From NCBI GenBank assembly GCA_021613335.1, contig JAJTWR010000263.1:1321001-1385000 (forward strand): a DNA stretch of 64,000 nt, written 5' to 3'. Of the stretch, positions 1 to 21,000 are shown in pieces. The notes under the pieces are model-generated. The model did no database searches and had not been told where the DNA came from. It saw only the letters and a program-made list of their open reading frames with translations. Origin of the DNA: Whitmania pigra (lineage: Eukaryota > Annelida > Clitellata > Hirudinida > Haemopidae). A program made the translations under genes and the position numbers. Position 1 is the first letter of the stretch, and each line of letters begins with the position of its first letter.

Positions 1-1976
1 GACTGCTGAGTTAAACCCCATCTTTAATTGAAGTGAATTTGCTAATACAACTATGTATTTATTTATGCCAATCCAAATAATACACATTTCGAAAGAAAAA
101 TACGAAATACATTAGCTAATACAACTATTTCCTCACACATGTCAATTAATATCCAAACCTATTGGTCTCTGCTACATTCTTGATTAACATGATTAATTAA
201 ACTCATAGTAACAGTGCATTTTGATTACTTCGCGCTATTAGGCAAAGTTAGTCATAAAAATCCTGCATAAATCTTTCAAATACTAAAGCATTTAGAAATG
301 TAGACTAACGTTATGCAACGAAGCGAAGCTTAAACCAATAACCACCGAAACAGAATATACGTGTCCGAGGAAATAAATGTTCACTCATCATAGTGTTGAG
401 TGCGCAGAAGTATATTTTAAATTTTAACGTATTAATTCTAGCTAAAAATAAATCTAAAAGAATAATTTATTCTACGAAATAAAAAATTCAAACAACCTGC
501 TTGCACATGCTTTTTAATTATCTCTGATTTTTCCGATGTCATTCAACTTTGGTGATTTTATTAATTTAATCATAAATAATTACAATTAAAAAAACAATTT
601 ATTAAAAATATCAATTCGTGATAAATAATTAACTATCAAGTACTTATTTGAAAGTGATTTTAAATCTTGGATGTGTTATGCTATCAGCCCCATCCGTCTC
701 CAGAAAAGTACTCAGGTGTATTACTTCTTTTTACACAAAGTTTTTGCTTAATTTTAATTTTGAAGTAATTATTGATTATAACAAAGTATTGAAGAAATCG
801 TTATATTTCAAACAGGTATTTTCTTATAATAATAAAATGATTATTTTAAAATATTAATAAATATTTTGTTTTTGTTTCTTTATTTTTAATGCAGTCTTAA
901 GTAAGGCAGTTTATCTCCTCGTCGTCACGGATTTATATAAATCGCTCAATTTTTATAAATATATTTCATTTATTTATTGCTTCATGTCGTTTAGATTTTA
1001 TTGTTTTACAATATAAATCTTTTTTATACATTCATGACTTTTAAAAGATTAACATAAGACTTGAAACAAATTTTTAATTTTATAGTTCCGGAACATTTTG
1101 TCCTACTAAATAGAAGCGGATAAATTTTAAAAAACTTTGAAATTCAGTTTCTTTGTTATTTTTTTTGAGCCAGCTGTTTTGACAAGATAACAATAATAAA
1201 ACGCTTGAGAGATTGGGACTAACCTTGAAGTATAAGCTATAAAACTTGAGATGAATTGTGGAGGATGTTATGCCAATTTTAATGAGACTTTTAAGTATGT
1301 TTTTTTCCACTAATGACACTATTATTGTTAACACAAGGTTTTAAATGATACTTTTTATGAGGAAGTTGTTGACATTGATTTCTTGTCCTAATCGTTTGAT
1401 TATGCAACAGACTCAAGTAATACACACTCAAGTGTTTTATTGAGTAGACTGCGTTGGATTGATAGCACTTGAAAGGCCACTTATGTACAATTTTATCTGA
1501 TTAGAATGTACAATGTTACGAAATTTGGAAGATGGAAGAATAATTAAAGAATGCTGTGAGCTTTATGTTCGCAAGAAAAACAAATGAGTGAACATAATAT
1601 TTGCTCAAATCAATCCACAATGACAATGCTTTAATATTGAATGCTTAATGTAAACATAAGTATGAATGTGCTAAAATGAACTTTTATGATGAATGTTTGC
1701 CCAAATGATGTTATATTGCTGATTATTAATTTTTAGCTCCATGCTTATAATAGGAAAAACTGGGATGAAAATGTATTGTTTGAAGACATTTCAAGTTTAT
1801 TATGAAAATGGTAATTAAAAAACGCATAATTACTTATGCATTGCTCAATGATCTCATTGTGTCAGTAAGGAAAACTATTAACAATATGGTGTGGTTATAA
1901 TTGTGATTATCAATAGCAGTTACAATATTGTATGTACATTATTTAAATATTTGTTAAAAACATGTTCTCTTTCAAG
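1..1976. other. Upstream region of the WIPI gene, no gene recognised
   Basis: AT-rich sequence with only short open frames and no homology I can recognise. The N-terminal exon(s) of the WIPI gene, expected to encode the first blade of the propeller, should lie here or left of the window. I could not find a convincing exon in any frame. Confidence 0.5.
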
Positions 1977-4151
1977 CTTTGGCAAATGTATATCTTGCTG
2001 AACGTGTGAACAGCAAGGGGCTGTTGGCTGTTGTGTTCAGAACATCTCCGCATTGTCTCAAGTTCATCGTGGCAGAAACATGCGAAGAGTTGCACATCAA
2101 GTGTTATCCTGAAGAAATTTTAGCACTCAAATCCAACAAAAAGGTATATGTTCTTTTTTTATTATAATATAGTTTTTAACTGACCTTATTCTGAAAAGAG
2201 TTATTTTGACTAACTGATACCTAGGTAGATAATTAGTTCAAAATATTAATTATTATATGTAACGATGTCATGATATTGTGATGCATTCATAATTGCATCT
2301 TGAGCACATTCGTAAAGTATATTTTTATAAATTCACATTTTTATAAGTCATCGTGACATCCAGTTAAGTTGAGAATTTTTTTCAGGTCTTGACAGTGTGT
2401 TTGAGCAGAAGCATATACGTCCATTCGACCTCAAATCTTGAATTGTTACTTACCGTCGATACTCTTCCAGCCAGCTATGGTGGAATTTGTGCAATATCTG
2501 AAAATGCCAATTTTGGTAAATGTTACCTGGCATACCCTTGCAGTGAAGACATTGGACATGTTCTTTTGATGGAAATTTTTAACAAGGTTTGAATGTTTTG
2601 GTATTATGAATTTTTTAAATTATTTTTTTTTATGCTTAAAATTGACAATCTATGTTCATCATCAGTGCGACATCATTAAGGTAGCAGCCCACAAGAACAA
2701 CTTGGCAGCAATTGCCATGAATTATCAGCAGACCTTGTTAGCAACCGCATCTGTGAAGGTGAGCGAGTCGCACCACGAGTCGACGGATGTGTGATGAATT
2801 TAACACGTGGTCGATTTACTTTCCAGGGCACGGTCGTGCGTGTGATATCCATTCCCGTAGGGAGGAGGCTGTACGAATTTCGACGAGGACTGACAAGGTA
2901 GGAAAGAAATATTTCATTACCCCGAGATATGACTCATCATGTTAAGTTGTTTACAGGTCGGCACGTGTGTATTCGCTTTCGTTCAGCACGGACTCCAGTT
3001 TGTTGTGTTGTTCGAGCAGCACTGGAACCATACACATCTTCAAACTTCAACCAACGAGGTATGCAAATGATTTTCGATGTAATGATAATTTCAATTAGGT
3101 AATATGATGCTTGTAGGATGGCATGCATTGAATTAAGTTGTTTATGACTCATGATGGTAGCGCATGTAAATAATAGACTAAATAATTGCACATGTTAATT
3201 TTTGATTAAAGACATAAAATGTCATCTAAAAAATTAAATGTATGACCAATTAATTTATCATAATTTATATTTAATTCAGAACTGAAGGAGATGGGTGGTT
3301 GACCTCAGTAAGCTCAATGTTTCAACCGTTGAATTATTTCTGGGGAAGAGACACAGATGTCACGACCAAGTGAGTAAAACAATTATTTTGTATTATTTGT
3401 AAACTAATTCATTTTAAAACTTACAAATCTCACGAAATGTTTTCATCTTGAATAGTGATGAGGAGGCAGAGACCAAAACGTGGTCGAGTTACGCCGGAAA
3501 TTTGGTGTCTTCCACAGCTTTTTACGTCCCGCAACAAATTTGCGAAATCCTTGGTCAAAACTGGTCGTTTGCCAAGGCCAGACTCCCTCGCAGTCTCATG
3601 AACGTCAGCATTGTCAACATGTGTGTGTTTTTTAATTTATTTTTATGCAGATCACAAAGTTTTGATGCATGCTTCATTTCAGATCGGACTTTACGGTGCG
3701 CATATACTCCGTATGTGAGGACGGATACTTGTACTGCTTCTCCTTGGATATTCACCAAGGAGGCGAATGCATAATGGAAAACCAATGCAGGTTTGTCTTG
3801 ATTAAGAAATATTTATTTTCAACGAATCATTGATTCTGCGATAACATTAAAACTGTTTTTTAAGTAGTTGATATAATTAATTCGTTTGTCACCAAATTCA
3901 CATGATGAAATGCTTCTTATTAGCCTTTTTGACCCTCTTGCAATTGGGCAAAGTTAAATTTGATTTGTAAACATCTTTGCAGAGCTACAGAATTTGGGAA
4001 GGGCCTCTACTTTCTTGAAAATCACAATTGTTTGCACTGTCGACAAGATGCACTCAGAAACGGTTTAGGCAGTATGAAAGAAAAGATTTTAGCAGCCAAA
4101 GGTCATAAACAAAATTTATATGAGGATGTTTCTTGTTTGTTGTCGAATTGA
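1977..4151 (+). CDS. WIPI/ATG18-family WD-repeat phosphoinositide-binding autophagy protein (5' partial)
   Basis: Beta-propeller protein that binds PI3P/PI(3,5)P2 on the forming autophagosome and recruits ATG proteins (family knowledge). Nine exons join in phase: 1977-2143, 2386-2586, 2666-2758, 2827-2897, 2957-3058, 3280-3369, 3456-3620, 3683-3790 and 3983-4151 (stop). Family signatures are in order: CYLAYP (exon 2), LATAS-KGTVVRV (exons 3-4), the lipid-binding FRRG motif in YEFRRGLTR (exon 4), TGTIHIFKL (exon 5), the YVPQQ/FAKARLP stretch (exon 7) and DGYLYCFSLD-GGEC (exon 8). The FRRG context and long blade-5/6 loop fit WIPI1/2 (Atg18) better than WDR45. The C-terminus is short and lacks the long tail of WIPI2. 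The first exon starts at a splice acceptor, not an ATG, so the start codon is missing. A polyadenylation signal AATAAA lies at about 4164, close to the stop. Confidence 0.9.
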
Positions 4152-4819
4152 AAATATTAATGAAATAAATTAAAATTAATTGTTTAAAACACCTTTTTAA
4201 TTTGTAATTTATGTCAATTCACTTCTTGAGATTATTTAAGGATGCAGATAATTAGCACATGCTCTAAAGCAGTTTTTAAATTTTGAGAGAAATAGGAAAA
4301 CAAAGTTGTTTCCAGTTGATGGAACATTTTGGAGATTTAACAGCATCCAAAATCTTGCTTCTGATCTTAATTATTAATAAATTCAAAACTTGATAATTGG
4401 AGGAACAGATATTTTTATATGAAAGAAGACCAGTCTTGCTTGTGATAAAATATATTTCTATCTAAATTCTGTAAAATCATGGAAAAATCAACAAATTGGG
4501 TGAACATTAGGTTTGAATTGGATTGATGCCAACACTTGATGGGCTTCAAAGCTGCAGATACAAAATGTTATTACATATTTTCAGGCATCCATTCATTAAA
4601 AACATTTGCATCCAAAAAATAGTTAATTGAATTGCTTTTTTAAGACACATGATCGGATCATTTTAGTCGGATGCCAAATGAAAAATATCAGATTAATATA
4701 CTTCATAACTGCGAAACTTTTTGTACGAAATGAGCCGGCTAGCCAACTCGAAGCGAAAAAAGAACTACAAATGAAATCTGAAAGTTTGGGAGGTGACTGA
4801 AAGAAAGCATTTGTTGTTT
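4152..4819. other. Convergent intergenic spacer (WIPI / plakin 3' ends)
   Basis: About 670 bp between two converging genes. It holds the WIPI polyadenylation signal near 4164 and otherwise AT-rich sequence; no other feature seen. Confidence 0.6.
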
Positions 4820-12106
<7,287 letters not shown>

Positions 12107-12288
12107 CTTGATAATTCAATCAACTTATTATTAAAATTATATAATAATAATTATTATTATCAATCAATTAATTCAACTCAAGTAATACTTTTTAACGCCT
12201 TCTAGAGAGAATTATAAAAATGATCTTCTGAAGTAAATAAAGTTTCTCGCAAGCCTGTGGAGTTGTTGTGATGTCTGACGAGGCTGCT

Positions 12289-12296
12289 TTTATACC
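12289..12296 (-). promoter_or_regulatory. TATA box of the plakin gene
   Basis: On the minus strand the sequence reads GGGTATAAAAGCAGCC, a near-consensus TATA box about 185 bp upstream of the plakin ATG at 12106. Initiation would be expected near 12260, leaving a 5' UTR of roughly 150 nt. No CCAAT box was judged convincing. Confidence 0.55.
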
Positions 12297-14104
12297 CTGG
12301 TCAAGTTCTCAAACCCGTGCACTCGATGCAAATCGTTCAGTGGACTCCGAGGCGCTGTGAGGCTATTTTAAGATTACATCAATTACCTTCCTTTCTTCCA
12401 CCCACCCAACCAGGCCTCATCCACCCTTCCCTCAATTACGAATGTCAATCATGACTCGTGCGTCACCTAGCGGGAGATTTTCACGCCTCGTTAGCATTCC
12501 TATGACGTGACTGACGTCTTTGATTGTGGACTTTCAAGCGTCGAATTAAGCGGTGCACTCGCATCGTTACCTCAGAGATTACCGGTAGAGATTTGCAATC
12601 TTCATTCGGTTTCACTCATTTGCTTCACTCCTTATCAGTTCGTCGAGTGAATAAATGCCGTTATCAGTCGTCATTGCCGTTTGTATTGATGAAAATACCC
12701 CGTATAACTACGATCAACTCAGTTCATTATCACCATCATCATCGTTACAGCCATCATCATCATCATCATCATCGCTGTCACGAATTACAGCATGATCATT
12801 AAGTCGTAAGCTTTTCCTGTTTTTCACTGACGTCAGCTGGCATACCATCATTACCATCATCATCGTCATCATTATCATTATCATCATCAGCACCACCATA
12901 ATAATCATCAGCAGCTGCAGCAACAACAGCAATAAGAACAACTTCAAAACGCCCATGACTCAACATTCCAAAGATGAGTTCCAGAATGCACTCATTACTC
13001 GAGAAGTCCATCTGCCCAATAATTAGTAATTAATAATAATAATAATAGTAATAATAATAATAACAATAATTAGATCGCAAAACTGTTTTGCACCCAACAA
13101 CAGCAATCAAGCAACCGATTATAATAGGTCATTAGTAAGTCTAACCATAATTAAAATGACATCAATGTGATTATAAATAAAAAAAAATTAAATTAAATTT
13201 AAAAAATAGAATCGCATTGATGTAATTATAACTAAGATGACATGAATATAAATTTATTTACAATAATATAATATCATTTAAAATAACATGAATATAATTA
13301 CAGTGACAATAACAATAATATCTGCTCAGGTTGTTAATACAAGTGGTAATACATTGCAGTTCCTAAGTCGATAAGGTAAGGTAAGGTGTTTATCTTTCTC
13401 ATGTTGATGCACCTCGCATTTGCATACAAAAGTTTCACTGGAAATTAGATCGACCCATCTCATTATTGCGCAAAAATTATTCCTCAACCAGGAATGTTCC
13501 TGCTGAGGTCAAATATTTTGTTCGATTTGCATCAAATGAAATCCACAACTCCAGCGATGCAACACTCAAATGAGTAACCAGAAAGAACTTTTAGAAATGA
13601 TGATGCGTTCATTAAACCGGAGTAAAGAATTCTTCTGATCGAAAAAGATAAACAAATTGAAACGTTATTTCGAGTTGTTGAAGGGCGTATGTTTATTTTA
13701 TCTTTGGTCGAATAATTGCTTAATAAATATCGGTTATAACGGTTTAAATGCTTATTAATCAATGTCGGCTTTGATGGATATTAATTAATATCGTGTTAAA
13801 GGCATATATTAATAATATCAGTCTAAATGCATGTTTGTCGATGCTTCCTTTTATTAATCAAATAGGCCTTTATTTGTTAACTGGCTAGCTACGATAATAT
13901 TATATATATTATATTTAAGGTAATTTCAGTTAAATTTTCTATAAGTAATATTATCAGCTTAAAGCATTTCGTTGATTTACAATTTAAATAGACATTTACG
14001 TTATATTTACATTTCATTTATAAAAATACTTAAACAAAACACAAAAATGCTAGCTAATAATGCTTCCACAAGCAGAGGCAACAGCTCGCAATTGCCAAGT
14101 TTAT

Positions 14105-14280
14105 TTATTTATTTATTTGATTAGAGTGCATTGCATAACTAAGATGATTTGGAGTTGTAATTGCCAAGGATTGCGACTCACTTTTGAACCTCCGCTATCC
14201 ACCGTAAGGTTGGTGCCTGTTTGAACCATTGAGAACTTCTGACAGATGACAAAGTAAAACAAGCGACCAACAGAGCTTAC
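14105..14280 (-). mobile_element. SINE-like retroposon copy (tail and possible body)
   Basis: Reading the minus strand, the segment CTTAGTTATGCAATGCACTC followed by (AAATA)n matches two other places in the window (about 40250-40290 plus strand, and 19885-19945 minus strand). The sequence before the tail contains GGTTCAAACAGG and GCGGAGGTTCAAAAG, which resemble RNA polymerase III B boxes. A tRNA-derived SINE is likely, but only three copies are visible and the 5' end is undefined. Confidence 0.5.
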
Positions 14281-14810
14281 TTAGGAATGTATATGCACAG
14301 GACACAGGAATATATACACAGGTCATCCTTAACAAAGAATTAGGTCGAGTAGCATGTCGAGCAACAAAGATGCTATTTTAGATCGAATGTAGGATTTTGG
14401 TGACGAGTTGTTTGCTAATGCGCGGCCATTTCGACGTCAGAAGTGACTCGGTCGCTTCTGACGAGATTTGTGGGAGCATTTTAAAAGTGGATTATTGAAA
14501 TCGCTTGAGAAATATTCTCATCCAGGCAACTGTGAGACACTCGAGATTCATGAGAAGACATGTTTCCTAAGATTCCTTCACATCGTCAGACAATGGCGTC
14601 ATTAAAATTTTTGTCTCAATCGCCTATTGGTCCATCAAGACATTCAAGCTGTCTCATTCATCAGTATCTCACATTTTCTCTGATTGTTCTTAGCCAAATA
14701 TGCATCGTCTTCAGCTTAAAGACGGGCTCAATTATTTCACAAATGGTTCCTCAAATGAAGCCCACTCTTAAAAATGTCAGCGGTCCAAATTCTAACACGT
14801 CTCATCGCTA

Positions 14811-15536
14811 ATGTGCTCTTTAATAATTGCTTCTTGCGCTGTGAACGGTTCTTTGAACTTTTGCCTCGTTCGTTGTTATTTGCAGCGAGATTTTTCAAGA
14901 GTTCGAGACAAACAAGCGTTAAAAATGTTGTACAAAATTAAAAATATTCTACCAGTTGAGAATGTTAAGCTCAAAAACCTTAAAAACGTGACTGCATCTA
15001 TCGAGAAAGATTTAAAATTGCTGAAAAATAATTCTGAACTCTTCTTCGCGTGACATGCTCGTCCAAGTGATATGGTTGACTGAAAGCAATGCACTTTCAA
15101 AATGAATTACAAACGCCCATGAATTTCTAATCACTGAACACACGTTGAAAGAAATTGATGCTCAGCACCTACTCGAAAACGCTTAATCCTCCTACTAAAA
15201 ACATCGTTCCTACAAAAATAGATGAAAAAATCTGTCTAAACATCCGTCAAAGCAGAACATTGGAGATTCAGTCCAAGGTTTGAAGATGATTTGAACGACT
15301 CAACTCGTCTGCTTTGGCACAAGGTTTCCGTCGACCATGAGAACCATCGATTCATCGCTTCCAACGACCAACTTGCATTTGTGGAGCGACTGCTTCTCTT
15401 CCAGTTCGATGAGGAACTCCACGACCATACCCAGAGGCTTTTCTTCTCTGATCTGAAAAAGAAATACTCCATCCTCGATCGAGTGACTTTTACAATATCT
15501 TCAAAACTTTGCAGTCAAGAATGTAGGAAAATTTAG
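14811..15536 (+). other. Unassigned open-frame cluster
   Basis: Two neighbouring plus-strand frames (14811-15053 and 15240-15536) have protein-like composition. The second reads WHKVSVDHENHRFIASNDQL and later FQFDEELHDHTQRLFFSDLK. They are separated by stops and I recognise no family. They may be remains of a transposable element gene or unrelated chance frames. Confidence 0.2.
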
Positions 15537-15799
15537 GAAAACGAAATTAGATATTAATATTATTAGATGACAGACAATATTTTTACCGGACAGTATGCTC
15601 TGGGAATCCAGGAGTTCGGGAGGGCTTTTTTTTTTTACAAAATACCGATTTGAAATCAAATAACTTGTCATTGGAATAGCGTGTTTTTCCTCAGACAATA
15701 TCAACAAGAGTGAGTGAATTGGGTGTGGCGACATAAAAGAATCTGCACAACCGATGAGAAATTGCTACGACAAACAGAATTTGGCAGTTCTACTTCTAA

Positions 15800-16600
15800 A
15801 ACGATTCGACTTAAAAGTGTCGGCGAGTTAACCGAGGTCGAGATAAGTGAGTTTCACTGTAACAAGATTTGTTCAAAAATGATACTTTAGAAGAAATCTT
15901 AATCGCCGAGGTTTTTTAAAGCATATAACTCTACGATTCTGTCTAGAAAATTTGCAAGTTCATCAATGCTTGTACAATGAGTTAAAGTCTCTGGTGTCAT
16001 TCTATTTCTTGCCTTGCTGAGTATCCTGTTCATTGTTCATCTAAATGATATCATTATACTGAAAGGGTTGTTACAGGATTAACAAGAAGGATTTCACAGA
16101 GTGCTTGTAATTCACAAGTTGTAATTCACACCACCCCACATCAGCTTCTAATAATTTTGTCAACGGGCTGTCGTCTGCTTTGTACCTTCCGCAATCAACC
16201 ACAGACTTTATAAAAAAAATTTAAAAGAATTCAAATCCGCAAGTACAGCTTCTGCATTGAGAACTGGAAAATTATTACAAAAATTTACGACTTCTTTGTT
16301 TTTTAGACCTGTTATTGATTGACCTGATTGAAAGGTCCCAAATCGACTTGCAAATAACATAGTATAATCTCAATCGATTTGTCATTAAATCTTTCTTCAA
16401 TATCTTTAATGATACTTTCACAATTTACCTAATCACACCTGTTAAAATACATTTCATCGTCGATTAAGTTGGCTTCCGTTTAATCTCAACTATTTGCATT
16501 TAATATTTTTTTTTATTGTTAAGTCACTAACATTATCTTCAAACTGCTTTGAAATATCTCTCAAATAGTGCAATTTCTTTGTAATAATTAACCTGATGTC
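15800..16600 (-). pseudogene. Decayed hAT-type transposase, C-terminal part
   Basis: On the minus strand, fragments in shifting frames carry the order expected at the C-terminus of a hAT transposase. First comes a segment with ESIIKDIEERFNDKSIEI, then EILLVNPVTTLSV, then NRILSKARNRMTPETLTH and DELANFLDRIVELYA. This resembles the hAT dimerisation region (family pattern: N-P-x-x-S-x-x-x-E-R-x-F-S followed by K-x-x-x-R-x-x-L). Many stops and frameshifts separate the pieces, so it is not functional. Terminal repeats were not identified. Confidence 0.55.
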
Positions 16601-17813
16601 AAGGTCAAATCATTTTTCTGCCGAGGAAAAAATTAAAAAATTCACTAGAAATTTAATTCATAACTTGGCAGGTGATTATGAAACTTTCATTTCCGATTTT
16701 AAGCAAAATACTTTTTGCATCGCTGACATCCCAACATCAAAAAATTTTGTTTTTAAATTTATTTTCGGGGGGGGATGGGTGTAGACCTGGGAGCCGAAGG
16801 TTTTTAAGAAACAGCTCGGCTTGAAAGAAATTAGCTGGCTAGCCGCGGCTTTACGTGGCTTGATTTTTACATTGCCAACCAATAAAAATATGAAAATGCA
16901 GTTGCAAAGTGCAAATGCGATACTCTATTGTTTTATTTTTAATATAGATTCTCACATTTTTAATTATTGAAAGTGCATTATTCCACTCCTGTCGCAATAA
17001 TGCTTTTAAATGAACCATGTAATAAAAATAATGCTTCCAATAAATGAAAAATTGCACTCATACATTACCAGTTTCTATTAAGTAAAGGTAGCGCTTTGGT
17101 GCTTACAAACATACATCAACCACGGGAACAACGTTCTTTTCCAATTTCATATTTACAATTTGTAGTTGCTTTTTTACTACGATTAATAATCCGATGTCTA
17201 ACAATTCAATTTAAAAGATGTCAATTTGCATATTTATTTTATTTTTAATTTGTATGAACAAAATCTATCAAAGATAAAAATTATAATAATAATAACGGCT
17301 ATCAATAATAACAACGATAGAACTAAAAACATGAATTATATTGTTCGTGCCGTGATGTTGACAAAATATGAAACATAGCACCGGAAACTGGCACATATTT
17401 TATGATAATGAATCAAGCACCTCAAACCACTGTCACCGCTATTATGAATAGAATCGAATTTGCTTTGAAATCGACGGCGACTGCGATCTTATTCAGCTTG
17501 GCTCAGCTTAACTTCAAATCGGCTGGCGGCTCCAAGGTATAGGGGGGGGAGGAGGGGACAGTGGGCAAATGCTCCGGGAGGAAGAACAGTTCGCGGAAGA
17601 AGATGTGTAGATTGTAAGACGGATAAATGAATGAGTCGAATTACAAATGAGTAACATGATAAAAGCTGTGACGAAGTGAAGAACTTGTCTAATGATGATA
17701 ATTAACAATGTTATTATTGGCATTATAAGTAAGTTTACAATTACAATGCGTAGTTATTGATTAATATTATAATTAATTTTATAATCAAAATGTGTATTTA
17801 TCGATTAATATCA

Positions 17814-18035
17814 TAATTGAGTTAATATTAATAATTCATAATCAGCTGACCACACCTCAGTGGGTAGTACGTATCCATTGCACCAGACCTCACCATCTTC
17901 CTTGCTGAAGACGACAGTTGTTTGCACTCCGTTCAACTTCCAGAACCAGACGATTGTCGACTCATCGGAAACAGGTACACAACTGTCGCATGATCCAACC
18001 TTTTTCGGCAAACTATTCGTGCAAAATTGCATTCA
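17814..18035 (-). CDS. Possible exon of unknown protein
   Basis: A 73-residue open frame, cysteine- and tryptophan-rich (VGSCDSCVPVSDESTIVWFW, then GEVWCNGYVLPTEVW), more protein-like than its surroundings. A possible acceptor (GCGACAG) lies inside it. It sits 3.2 kb downstream of the last exon of the IgGFc-type gene on the same strand, but I could not connect the two in phase. Could be a terminal exon of another gene or a duplicated domain fragment. Confidence 0.3.
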
Positions 18036-18059
18036 TTTAGTTTTTTTTTATCTGTAATG

Positions 18060-21000
18060 TTGTTTTGTTCCACAGGCTTATGTGCTTATTATATTATATG
18101 CTCAATAACTGCAATTATTTATGATATTATTCATAAAGTAAGAGTTATTTAAAAAATAATATTTTAAAAATTACGAAAGTCATGATTATTAGCTACAGGC
18201 GCATTTCAACTATTCGTCCAATCGTTAATAAACCGCTTAATTGAAAAATTTTTCACGATCTCTCAAAAAATTTGCATGCATGTAATTTTTTCAGTTACTT
18301 TTTTAGTCCCTTCAGGAACTATTTTTTTTTTTAAATTTAAATTTTGAATTTGTAACTGCCCTTCTGTGCTTGGCTGATTTGATAAAACATACTTCATGAT
18401 TATCTCGTAACGAATTTTATAGATTTTGTACCTCTTTAATGAGAGCTTTCTCAAATTTTCAGATCTATTGAAATTAAGTGGTACAAACAAATGTCTCTTA
18501 ACATAAAAAAGGACCCATTATCGTCGTCACCAATGTGAAGCAATGGCGTTCTAATGACTTCCTATCTTCGTAGTAAAAGTCATTGTTGAGTAAGATGGCT
18601 TTGTGCAGAGGATAATTACCAAGTAATTCTGAGATGATTTATGCTTAATGCTTTTAAATATTTTCGATGATCTTTAAGCCTTGTAATCTTCTGCTTCTAT
18701 TATAATAATTCTAATTTTATGCTTCTCCATAGCCAAACACATATATTTTATGGCCACTGAAATTCTTTGCCGTTAAAGGCGTTACAGCGAAAAAAGATTT
18801 TGAAATAATTTATGAAAGTAATACAATCAAAACTTGAGGCAATCAGAAAAAGTAAAATTTTTCTTGCAAAGTTGTTGATCCATCGTAACGTGAATTTTGA
18901 CTTCTAAAAGGTTTTAACTTTATTTTAGTCAAAATTAAAGGTTTAATGCTGAAATAATCACATCTGAAGATGGTGCAACTTGGAAAAAACCTTAGGCCAA
19001 CATCTTGACACGCCATCGACGTTTCAGAATAGCGGCATCGATGTTCATTGTGTGGAAGACAAAAGTGCTTCAGTATTTCTTTTAAAAAGTTTATGTTAAA
19101 TAGTTATAAATAGTAATATAATTATAAGAAAATAATATTTTTATATCGATGAAGGTTTTTGACAAAGAAGCAGTAGCAGGACTCGACCCATTGTATTTTG
19201 GAGCGAATATCGCACGGATGTATTGCAATCAATCCGCAGAAACAAAAGACTTAAAAAAGTTCACAGATAACCTTTTAGAAGAAAATACTGAGTTTTTACT
19301 GAATTTTCCACTGAAGTCAAATCAAAATAGAACAAAAGGCTCTTGGGGATGGAATGCCGCAAAGAACTGTGAACAATTGCAGAGTATTACACCCAGTAAT
19401 CATTCCACCCAGCAGAGTATGATGAGAATTAATTACATGAAATAATTTCTTATTAACTCAATTAACTAATTAGCTCAACTGGAGTCGAATATGGCTCGGT
19501 AGAATGACGCTCACAATAAATGTTTTGTAAGCCCGAGTCATGAATTAAAACAACAAAAATATAGAAAGCTTCGGATGATATCATCATCATCATCATCATC
19601 TCAACAGGATGAATCATAGTTCTTGTGGTTATGATCGGTGGTATGTGGACTTAAGACCACATCGATAAAATAGTCCAAAAAAGATCCCCAATAAATCAAC
19701 CAATAAATCATTAATAATCATTAAATCACTCTTCCTAAGATTAATTGAACTTCAATTCAAAAAGTTTACTGAGATTATGTTAAGTCCCTAATTTACGGCT
19801 TGTCGGATCGTGTCGTAAAGAGGTGTAAAAATAATGAATTAAAAAGAAATAAGCTTGTTCGTTGGGAATTGGTATCGTAACTTATTTATTTATTTATTTA
19901 TTTCACTAAAGTTCATTGCCTAACCAAGGCTTCATTACCACAGTTAAAGGTTTTATATTTGTCATCGGCATAAACTGTTGTATTTGAAATATCATTAAAT
20001 GTAATTAAATTTTAATTAGTTATAATAACATCTTGGTTGAAATTATTAATTTTCTCAAATTAAAAAGAAAATAATGAGGAGGTATACAGAAAATTTAAGT
20101 GGAAATGCGGTTAATTCATCCCATTATATTTAAAACGGCCTTTTTAATTAAAAATTCTCAAATGCAAAATATCGATTGACGTTCCAAACAGGGGCAATGA
20201 CTAGTCACCCGGCGAAATCACCTGCACCTTCTCCATGACAACGACCACCTGTGAGTGCATCCAGGTTGGCCTTCCCAGCGTCGCTCTATGGGCTGACGTG
20301 TTCATTGTTTGGAGATTATTTTCATTCATTATTCTTTCATTATGCTTCTCTACGTATTAAATTAATTGTTTTTTAATCGCTACTTACCAAACACCCATCC
20401 TTACTGATTTGCTTGATTTTTAGTTCTGAATTTTCAGAATGTTGGTCTTGAAAGTATAATGTTAAATGGTTTTTAATTGGATTTTTTTTTTAAATAAATA
20501 AATATTTAACTATAATACAAATTATATCATCTCAAAGTTCCACAAGTTATTTCCTATTTTTCAATATCTCGAAATCTCAAAATTAAAAAACATATTTGAA
20601 TTAATTAATTAAAAAGATCAACTTTTTAAAATTCCAAATTTATAATGAAATAAATTAAAAAACAAATCAATTAATCAATCAATTAATTAAATTAATTACA
20701 ACCCACTCCTTCAATTTCTTCTTTTTCTCCAACTTTTTGGCTTGTCTCAGCTTCGTTACAGCATTGAGAAGGACAGACATTTCAACAAGATTTAGATGCT
20801 TATTATCAAATAATTATCGTTATTGTTATTGTAATAAGCAATAAGTTTTACTTATTCGTTTATTGTTAGTAAGTAATAAGTTATGCTGTCAAATGCGACC
20901 GAACGAGATTGTAATGAGAATCGTTTTAAACATTTTCCGAATGCACACGGGAATGCATTACGGATGGATCTATAAAGCCCAACAACAACTACTACTACGA

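Larger units (their letters stand above)
12297..17800. other. Gene-poor 5.5-kb region
   Basis: No gene recognised with confidence. It contains ATC- and AAT-rich short tandem runs near 12730-12900 and 13020-13070, a retroposon tail at about 14105-14155, several undefined open frames between 14560 and 15540, and the transposase fossil at 15800-16600 (each listed separately where supported). Confidence 0.5.

Noticed and set aside
12524..13011. Alternative first exon of the plakin gene (a frame starting MDFSSNECILELIFG)
   Set aside because: It runs into (ATC)n repeat, has no clear donor in phase, and the exon at 12106 with its TATA box explains the start.
19467..19550. tRNA gene (TAGCTCAACTGG and GAGTCGAATATG look like A and B boxes)
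   Set aside because: Box spacing is too short and no cloverleaf stems can be formed.
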